Below, piece by piece: positions 1 through 5,267 of a stretch of 7,888 bases of DNA (positions are counted from its first letter, which is position 1; each line of letters starts with the position of its first letter). This DNA is from AC-32 sp045806105 (GTDB lineage Bacteria > Actinomycetota > Thermoleophilia > Gaiellales > Gaiellaceae). The position numbers and the translations under genes are program-made. The notes under the pieces were generated by a model, which saw only the letters and a list, made by a program, of their open reading frames with translations, was not told where the DNA came from and made no database searches. The DNA is taken from positions 1-7,888 of the forward strand of contig JBJMJY010000050.1 in assembly GCA_045806105.1 (NCBI GenBank), given 5' to 3'.

Positions 1-1442
<1,442 letters not shown>

Positions 1443-1450
1443 GCTCGAAG

Positions 1451-1458
1451 CTCCTCCT
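1451..1458 (-). promoter_or_regulatory. Ribosome binding site of dnaK
   Basis: The minus strand reads AGGAGGAG ending 8 bases before the ATG at 1442-1440. It is one of only a few strong Shine-Dalgarno sequences in the window and fixes the dnaK start. Confidence 0.85.
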
Positions 1459-1470
1459 CTGGCTTAGAAA

Positions 1471-1476
1471 ATCTTA
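1471..1476 (-). promoter_or_regulatory. Possible dnaK -10 element (weak)
   Basis: The minus strand reads TAAGAT here, overlapping the TAA stop of the upstream transporter gene and about 29 bases from the dnaK ATG. It fits a TANNNT -10 pattern, but no convincing -35 hexamer lies 16-18 bp upstream. Neither a CIRCE-type inverted repeat (GAGTGCTAA arms) nor a HAIR motif (CTTGAGT arms) is visible in the 31-bp gap. dnaK may instead be read from a promoter further upstream through the transporter gene. Confidence 0.25.
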
Positions 1477-2358
1477 GTCGGATGGTAGCAAGGCCGGGCG
1501 CCAGCCGACGAGGCGGCGTAGCGTCGCGGCGGCACTCGGTTCTGCGGCCACGATGCCCGCGAGGATGACGGCGCAGCCGCCCCAGCCGAGCCAGCCGAGC
1601 CGGTCGCCCGAGAGCCAGTAGCCGAACAGCCCCGCGAAGACGGTCTCGAGCGAGAAGACGATCGCGATGCGGGCCGCGCTCAGCCGCCGCTGCGCCCAGA
1701 CCTGGATCAGGTAGGCGAGCGCGCTCGCGAAGACGCCGGTCACGATCAGCGCGCCCCACACGGTCCAGCCGCGCGGCACCTCGAGCTGGCCGAGCGCGAG
1801 GGCGATCGCGAGGAAGCCGACGAGGCAGGCGGCCATCTCGACGAGCGTGAGTGCGATCGCGTCGTAGCGGGTCGCGTAGCGCTCGACCATCACGATCTGC
1901 AGCGCCTGGGCCGCGGTCGAGGCCAGGACGAGCAGGTTCCCGCCGGGCGAGCCGACGTGGACGCCGCTCAGCATCGCGAGGCCGGCGATCGCGAGCGCCA
2001 CGCCGAGCCACACCTCGAGCTCCACGCGAGCGCGAAAGAGCGCAAGCCCGAAGAGCGGCGTCAGCACCACGTAGAGGCCGGTGATGAAGCCGGTGCTCGA
2101 GACGGTCGTCCGCTCGAGCCCGGCGGTCTGCAGGCCGATTCCGAGCCCCAGCAGGACGCCCAGCACGGCGCCCGCGGCGAAGCCGGAGCGGCCGAGCATC
2201 CGCACCCGCCGACCGCCCACGAGCGCCAGCGCGCCTGTCGCGATCGCGTAGCGTACGGCGAGGAACGCGAACAGCGGGTAGACGTCAACGGCGTCCTTGA
2301 CCTGGACGAACGTCACGCCCCATATGGCCGTTACGGCTATTAGCGCGAGGAGAGCCAC
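1474..2358 (-). CDS. EamA/RhaT-family (DMT superfamily) transporter
   Basis: Inner-membrane permease of the drug/metabolite transporter superfamily, 294 aa, the usual length for the ten-helix, two-EamA-domain architecture. Hydrophobic helices run through the whole protein. The first repeat (about 1-130) begins with ALIAVTAIWGVTFV and contains TVSSTGFITGLYVVLTPLF; the second (about 140-280) contains ALAYLIQVWAQRRLSAARIA and the conserved IVFSLETVFAG segment. The substrate cannot be told from sequence; amino acids, nucleotide-sugar precursors or drugs are typical for the family. The start is GTG (2358-2356) with no Shine-Dalgarno, but TAGCGT lies 6 bases upstream, which would fit a leaderless transcript. 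The first 12 codons use CTA, ATA (twice) and GTA, unlike the GC-ending codons elsewhere. A 57-bp relative of its 5' end is present just upstream (2434-2490). Confidence 0.93.
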   Translation of the reverse strand: MALLALIAVTAIWGVTFVQVKDAVDVYPLFAFLAVRYAIATGALALVGGRRVRMLGRSGFAAGAVLGVLLGLGIGLQTAGLERTTVSSTGFITGLYVVLTPLFGLALFRARVELEVWLGVALAIAGLAMLSGVHVGSPGGNLLVLASTAAQALQIVMVERYATRYDAIALTLVEMAACLVGFLAIALALGQLEVPRGWTVWGALIVTGVFASALAYLIQVWAQRRLSAARIAIVFSLETVFAGLFGYWLSGDRLGWLGWGGCAVILAGIVAAEPSAAATLRRLVGWRPALLPSD

Positions 2359-2364
2359 AGCTGA

Positions 2365-2370
2365 ACGCTA
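2365..2370 (-). promoter_or_regulatory. Possible -10 element of a leaderless transporter transcript
   Basis: TAGCGT on the minus strand is followed by 6 bases and then the GTG start of the EamA gene. The spacing is the same as in front of moaA. No clear -35 is seen. It overlaps the stop codon of the upstream stub reading frame. Confidence 0.35.
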
Positions 2371-2374
2371 AGAC

Positions 2375-2401
2375 GGACAAGCGGGCGAAGCCCGCATGTC
2401 C
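2375..2401. repeat. Imperfect inverted repeat with 3-base loop
   Basis: Arms 2375-2386 and 2390-2401 pair over 12 positions with a single mismatch around a GAA/TTC loop; the core is GCGGGC/GCCCGC. It lies between the transporter stub and the intact transporter gene. A T-run is absent on either side, so it looks more like a REP-type palindromic unit or insertion scar than a classical terminator. Confidence 0.6.
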
Positions 2402-2410
2402 TCCTTGGTC

Positions 2411-2428
2411 GGCACCGCAAGCGGCGCC
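2411..2428. repeat. Second inverted repeat of the same spacer
   Basis: Arms GGCACCGC (2411-2418) and GCGGCGCC (2421-2428) pair with one mismatch or wobble around two bases. It sits nine bases from the 2375-2401 hairpin, making a two-hairpin unit of about 55 bp exactly where similarity between the transporter stub and its intact neighbour ends. Confidence 0.45.
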
Positions 2429-2509
2429 TCAGCCTGGACGAACGTGACGCCCCAGACGGCGGTGACCGCGATGAGGGCCGGCAGCGGCACCGCGCGAGTC
2501 TAGGGCTCG

Positions 2510-2674
2510 CTAGACGACGTCCTGCCCGCCCTCGCCCTGGGCCGGCTCGTCGTTGGTCTCCTCCCAGCCGTCCGCAGCGCCGCCGTCCTCGTCCATCGCC
2601 TGCTGCGTCGGGTTGCGGCCCTCCTCGTCGATCAGCTCCTCGCCGTTGTCGACGTCGAGCTCGTGCTCGCTCAA
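2510..2674 (-). CDS. Small, very acidic hypothetical protein (54 aa)
   Basis: I do not recognise this protein. The preferred TTG start (2674-2672) lies 8 bases after a clear GGGAGG ribosome binding site (2688-2683); an in-frame GTG at 2683-2681 would give 57 aa but overlaps that site. The product is dominated by Asp, Glu, Gly and Gln, with hardly any basic residue (one Arg, one His) and a single Trp in a GWEETNDEP stretch, ending GGQDVV. There is no signal peptide or membrane segment, and it is probably disordered and soluble. It is divergent from moaA. The good ribosome binding site, low theoretical pI and GC-rich third positions support a real gene; function is unknown. An antisense reading frame on the plus strand is a serine-rich shadow. 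Confidence 0.65.
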   Translation of the reverse strand: MSEHELDVDNGEELIDEEGRNPTQQAMDEDGGAADGWEETNDEPAQGEGGQDVV

Positions 2675-2682
2675 GTCGCTCA

Positions 2683-2688
2683 CCTCCC
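2683..2688 (-). promoter_or_regulatory. Ribosome binding site deciding the TTG start
   Basis: GGGAGG on the minus strand, 8 bases before TTG at 2674. It partly covers the alternative GTG (2683-2681), which argues for the TTG. Confidence 0.6.
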
Positions 2689-2717
2689 TTCCTCGGTCGA
2701 GATGCAGGCGCCGTCTA

Positions 2718-2744
2718 CCGCGGTTTCAGGGGCCGAAACCTCGG
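2718..2744. promoter_or_regulatory. Imperfect palindrome between moaA and the small acidic gene (candidate operator)
   Basis: GGTTTC (2722-2727) and GAAACC (2735-2740) are perfect inverted arms around 7 bases. The symmetry extends outward to CCG (2718-2720) and CGG (2742-2744) with one mismatched pair. It sits just upstream of the moaA -10-like TAGGCT, in the intergenic space shared by two divergent genes, where a repressor or activator site would be expected. No known Moco riboswitch architecture fits in this short space. Confidence 0.4.
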
Positions 2745-2745
2745 C

Positions 2746-2751
2746 TAGGCT
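2746..2751 (+). promoter_or_regulatory. moaA -10 element, probable leaderless transcript
   Basis: TAGGCT followed by 6 bases and the GTG start at 2758. The distance places the transcription start at or next to the GTG, matching the absence of any Shine-Dalgarno sequence. No good -35 hexamer is seen. Confidence 0.45.
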
Positions 2752-2757
2752 GCGGCC

Positions 2758-3747
2758 GTGCAGCCGCTACGCGATTCCTGGGGACGTGAGATCAAGAGCC
2801 TGCGGGTCTCCGTCACCGACAAATGCAACTTCCGCTGCCGCTACTGCATGCCTGCGGAGGGGCTCGAGTGGCTCCCGCGGGACGAGGTGCTGAGCTTCGA
2901 GGAGATCGCGCGCCTCGTGCGCGTGCTCGCGGCCATGGGCGTCGAGGAGGCGCGGCTGACCGGCGGCGAACCGCTCGTGCGCCGCGACCTGCCGGTGCTG
3001 GTACGGATGCTGTCGGAGACGCCGGGCGTGAACGACCTCTCGCTGACGACCAACGGCGTCCTGCTCGACCGGCTCGCCGCGCCGCTCGTCGAGGCCGGGT
3101 TGACGCGCCTGAACGTCTCGCTCGACTCGCTCTCGCACGTGCGCTTCGCGGAGATCACCCGCCGCGACGCGCTCGATCGCGTGCTCGCCGGGCTCGAGGA
3201 GGCGGAGCGTTACCCGGAGCTGCGGCCGATCAAGGTCAACTGCGTCGCGATGCGCGGCTTCACGGAGATGGAGGTGCCGGCGCTCGCGGAGCTGGCGCGC
3301 CGCAAGCCGTACGTCGTCCGCTTCATCGAGTTCATGCCGCTCGACGCCGACGAGTCGTGGCGCGGCGACGACGTTCTCACCGGAGCCGAGATCCGTGCGC
3401 TGATCGAGGAGCGCTGGCCGCTCGAGGAGATCCCCGCGAAGCCCTCGTCGACGGCACGGCGCTTCCGCTTCGCCGACGGCGCGGGCGAGATCGGCTTCGT
3501 CAACCCCGTCTCGGAGCCGTTCTGCTCGACCTGCGACCGCATCCGGCTCACCGCCGACGGCCAGCTGCGCACGTGCCTCTTCTCGCGGCGCGAATGGGAC
3601 CTGAAGACGCCGCTACGCGAGGGCGCCTCCGACGCGGAGCTGGAGCGCCTGGTCCGCTTCGCGGTGCGGCACAAGGAGCTCAAGCACAAGATCAACGACG
3701 CCGGGTTCGTGCGTGCATCGCGCTCGATGAGCCAGATCGGCGGCTAG
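2758..3747 (+). CDS. moaA: GTP 3',8-cyclase MoaA (molybdopterin biosynthesis)
   Basis: Radical-SAM enzyme that converts GTP to 3',8-cyclo-7,8-dihydro-GTP, the first step of molybdenum cofactor synthesis, in the cytosol. 329 aa, the normal family length. The N-terminal radical-SAM cluster motif is CNFRCRYC, with C23, C27 and C30 binding the SAM-reactive [4Fe-4S]. TGGEP at 68-72 is the SAM-binding motif, and NVSLDSL follows near residue 118. The C-terminal second cluster uses C256, C259 and C273 with RIRLTADGQLRTC, diagnostic for MoaA. The protein ends in Gly-Gly (328-329), the tail needed for catalysis in this family. The GTG start has no ribosome binding site but a -10 element at leaderless distance. 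No moaC, moaE, moeA or mog lies nearby, so it stands alone here. Confidence 0.97.
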   Translation: MQPLRDSWGREIKSLRVSVTDKCNFRCRYCMPAEGLEWLPRDEVLSFEEIARLVRVLAAMGVEEARLTGGEPLVRRDLPVLVRMLSETPGVNDLSLTTNGVLLDRLAAPLVEAGLTRLNVSLDSLSHVRFAEITRRDALDRVLAGLEEAERYPELRPIKVNCVAMRGFTEMEVPALAELARRKPYVVRFIEFMPLDADESWRGDDVLTGAEIRALIEERWPLEEIPAKPSSTARRFRFADGAGEIGFVNPVSEPFCSTCDRIRLTADGQLRTCLFSRREWDLKTPLREGASDAELERLVRFAVRHKELKHKINDAGFVRASRSMSQIGG

Positions 3748-3813
3748 CGGCCTTACCAGCGTGGATAGCCCGGAGCGCCGGCTGAACAGCCGGAGCGTTG
3801 CGAGGTAGGCCGG
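3748..3813 (+). terminator. Structured spacer after moaA, possible terminator
   Basis: Starting right after the moaA stop codon, CCGGCTG (3778-3784) and CAGCCGG (3787-3793) form a perfect 7-bp stem with a 2-base loop. Outer arms CGGCCTTACC (3748-3757) and GGTAGGCCG (3804-3812) can pair with one bulged base. There is no T-tract, but actinobacterial terminators often lack one. I tested a tRNA reading and saw no T-loop GTTC or 7-base anticodon loop. Confidence 0.45.
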
Positions 3814-3837
3814 AATAGTCTGCGCCGAAGGGGGCGT

Positions 3838-3843
3838 TAGACT
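3838..3843 (+). promoter_or_regulatory. -10-like element before the PAP2 gene
   Basis: TAGACT, 11 bases before the GTG start at 3855. No Shine-Dalgarno is visible between them, so a very short leader is predicted. A second TANNNT (TAGTCT, 3816-3821) lies further upstream; no convincing -35. Confidence 0.35.
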
Positions 3844-3854
3844 TTCCGAGTCCC

Positions 3855-4607
3855 GTGAGCGTCCTCGTCTCAGCAGGCCGCCGAGTGCTGCCCCGCGGGT
3901 GGGGAGACTTCGCCCGTCAGGTTGCGATCTGGTTCGGCTTCCTCGCGGCATATCAGGTCGCGCGTGGTCTCGCGGACCGGAATCCGCCGCGCGCGTTCGA
4001 CAACGGGCTGCACGTGATCGGCATCGAGCGTCACGCGAATGCGCTCTTCGAGCTGACGCTGCAGCGGCTCGTCGACGGCTCGCAGGTGCTCGCGACAGCG
4101 GCCTCGTGGACGTACTGGAACTCCGAGTTCACCGTCCTCGGCCTGGCGCTGCTGTGGGTCTACCTGCGGCGGAACGAGGCGTTCGTCCGCTTCCGCAACT
4201 CGATCCTGCTCGCCAACGCGATCGGCCTCGTCGGCTACGTGCTCCTGCCGACGGCGCCCCCGCGAATGTTCCCGGACCTCGGCTTCAGCGACACGCTCTC
4301 GAACTTCGGCGAGCTCAACCACGGCAGCGGGGTCATCGAGTTCGCCGCGAACCCGTACGCGGCGATGCCGAGCCTGCACGCCGCCGACGCGCTGATCGTC
4401 GGCCTCGTACTGGCATCCGTCTGCAAGAGCCGGGTCGCGAAGGTGCTGTGGCTGCTCTGGCCCGCGTGGGTCTGGTTCAGCGTGATGGCGACCGGCAACC
4501 ACTTCTGGCTCGACGTGGTCGCCGGCGTGATCGTGGCGACGATCGCGCTGGTACTCGTGTACCGGAATCCGCTGCGCCGCCGCCGCGCCGCCGCCGCGAC
4601 GGCGTGA
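3855..4607 (+). CDS. PAP2-superfamily membrane phosphatase or inositolphosphotransferase (candidate PI-phosphate phosphatase)
   Basis: 250-aa multi-pass membrane protein of the PAP2/Aur1-like group. Seen: PTAPPR at 132-137, PSLH at 172-175 and GNHFWLD at 214-220. H175, H216 and D220 supply the conserved His/His/Asp of the lipid phosphatase C2 and C3 motifs, on the outer side of the membrane in the family. About six hydrophobic helices flank these, and the C-terminus is a basic RRRR tail. Its stop overlaps the start of the PI-phosphate synthase gene by 4 bases (GTGA), so the two are translationally coupled. That partnership suggests removal of the phosphate from PI-phosphate to give PI. The alternative is transfer of phosphoinositol to another lipid, as in Aur1 inositol-phosphorylceramide synthases, which belong to the same superfamily. 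The GTG start is uncertain by a few residues. Family assignment is firm; the substrate is inferred. Confidence 0.9.
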   Translation: MSVLVSAGRRVLPRGWGDFARQVAIWFGFLAAYQVARGLADRNPPRAFDNGLHVIGIERHANALFELTLQRLVDGSQVLATAASWTYWNSEFTVLGLALLWVYLRRNEAFVRFRNSILLANAIGLVGYVLLPTAPPRMFPDLGFSDTLSNFGELNHGSGVIEFAANPYAAMPSLHAADALIVGLVLASVCKSRVAKVLWLLWPAWVWFSVMATGNHFWLDVVAGVIVATIALVLVYRNPLRRRRAAAATA

Positions 4608-5236
4608 GCCGCACCGAGACCCTCGCCTGGGTCAAGCGCGGGTACACGGACGGGACGAGACGGCTCGCGTCACGCTGGATCGGCGGCCTCGCCCGCACGC
4701 GGGTGACCCCGAACGCGCTCACCGCTGCCGGCATCACCCTCTGCTTCGTCGCGGCCGTGATCGTCTTCTACGCCCACGAGCGGCCGTGGCTCCTGTACTG
4801 GCTCGCCGCGCTCGTCTTCGTCGTCGGCTCGGTGCTCGACATCCTCGATGGGGCGCTCGCCCGCTACGGCGGGAAGGCCACGCCCTTCGGCGCGTTCGTC
4901 GACTCGATCTCGGACCGCGTCAGCGAGGGCTTCGTACTGACCGCCGTCGCGCTCGTCTTCTCGCGCGAAGGCAATGACGTCGCGGTCGGCTTCACGATCG
5001 CGGCGATGGCGGGCTCCTTCCTCGTCTCCTACGCACGCGCGAAGGCCGAGCTGCTCGGGCTGAAGGGCGACGTCGGCCTCGGCAGCCGGGCCGAGCGGGT
5101 CGTCGTGATCACCACCGGCCTCGTCTTTGCGCCGTGGGGCGGACTGCAGTGGGCGATCTACTTCCTCGCCGTGACGGCGTGGTTCACCGTCCTGCAGCGC
5201 GTCTTCAGCGTCCGCTCGCAACTCCGCCGAGACTGA
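4604..5236 (+). CDS. pgsA1: CDP-alcohol phosphatidyltransferase, phosphatidylinositol-phosphate synthase type
   Basis: Membrane enzyme predicted to join CDP-diacylglycerol and inositol-1-phosphate to give PI-phosphate and CMP. 210 aa, about six membrane helices. The full CDP-alcohol transferase motif D-x2-DG-x2-AR-x8-G-x3-D-x3-D runs from D79 to D104, with D79, D82, D100 and D104 as metal and catalytic residues. The following segment SYARAKAELLGLKGD and then SRAERVVV closely mirror the mycobacterial PI-phosphate synthase (SYIKARAE, GLRGD and RPERLIIVLTG as I recall them), favouring this substrate over glycerol-3-phosphate or serine. GTG (4604-4606) is used as start because it overlaps the PAP2 stop; the same frame stays open far upstream only as a shadow. 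The Ino1 gene that makes its substrate begins 22 bp downstream. Confidence 0.92.
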   Translation: MSRTETLAWVKRGYTDGTRRLASRWIGGLARTRVTPNALTAAGITLCFVAAVIVFYAHERPWLLYWLAALVFVVGSVLDILDGALARYGGKATPFGAFVDSISDRVSEGFVLTAVALVFSREGNDVAVGFTIAAMAGSFLVSYARAKAELLGLKGDVGLGSRAERVVVITTGLVFAPWGGLQWAIYFLAVTAWFTVLQRVFSVRSQLRRD

Positions 5237-5240
5237 CGTC

Positions 5241-5246
5241 TATACT
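5241..5246 (+). promoter_or_regulatory. -10 element of the RHH-Ino1 gene
   Basis: TATACT matches the TATAAT consensus at five of six positions, the best -10 in the window. It lies 12 bases before GTG 5259; the predicted transcription start is about 5252-5253, inside the first TGCTAGCA copy. A -35 is weak or absent. Confidence 0.55.
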
Positions 5247-5267
5247 GCTAGCACTTCTGTGCTAGCA
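5246..5267. promoter_or_regulatory. Twin TGCTAGCA palindromes, candidate RHH operator
   Basis: TGCTAGCA occurs at 5246-5253 and again at 5260-5267, 14 bp apart centre to centre. Each copy is itself a perfect 8-bp palindrome, and the whole block is a perfect 9-bp inverted repeat around TTCT (5255-5258). It overlaps the last base of the -10 hexamer, the predicted transcription start and the GTG start codon (5259-5261). RHH repressors typically bind repeated short palindromic boxes next to their own promoters, and the gene that starts here encodes two RHH-like domains. A terminator for the upstream synthase gene is a weaker alternative because there is no T-tract. Confidence 0.6.

Larger units (their letters stand above)
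2368..2490 (-). pseudogene. Remnant of a second EamA transporter 5' end
   Basis: A 40-codon frame from GTG (2490-2488) to TAG (2370-2368). Its first 19 residues match 16 of the first 19 residues of the intact transporter next door, including LIAVTA and WGVTFVQ; at DNA level I count 43 of 57 identical positions. Most differences are synonymous, so the two were probably paralogues under selection before one was lost. After codon 19 the similarity stops abruptly and the frame runs through two hairpins to a stop. It is too short to be a transporter (about 290 aa expected). No ribosome binding site is visible. It is most likely a truncated paralogue; a small leader peptide is a less likely reading. 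Confidence 0.65.

Noticed and set aside
2510..2760. Moco riboswitch upstream of moaA
   Set aside because: The space between the probable transcription start and the GTG is nearly zero, so no leader RNA could hold a riboswitch.
2823..3785. 320-codon plus-strand frame overlapping moaA in another frame
   Set aside because: Arg/Ala-rich shadow; the moaA frame carries both iron-sulfur cluster motifs and the Gly-Gly end.
3748..3820. tRNA-like folding after moaA
   Set aside because: No T-loop GTTC, no 7-base anticodon loop on a 5-bp stem, and the arms do not fit a cloverleaf.
3899..4603. Open frame upstream of and continuous with the PI-phosphate synthase, overlapping PAP2
   Set aside because: The translation is Arg/Ala-rich shadow sequence; the PAP2 frame here has the PSLH and GNHFWLD motifs. 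The synthase homology begins after GTG 4604.
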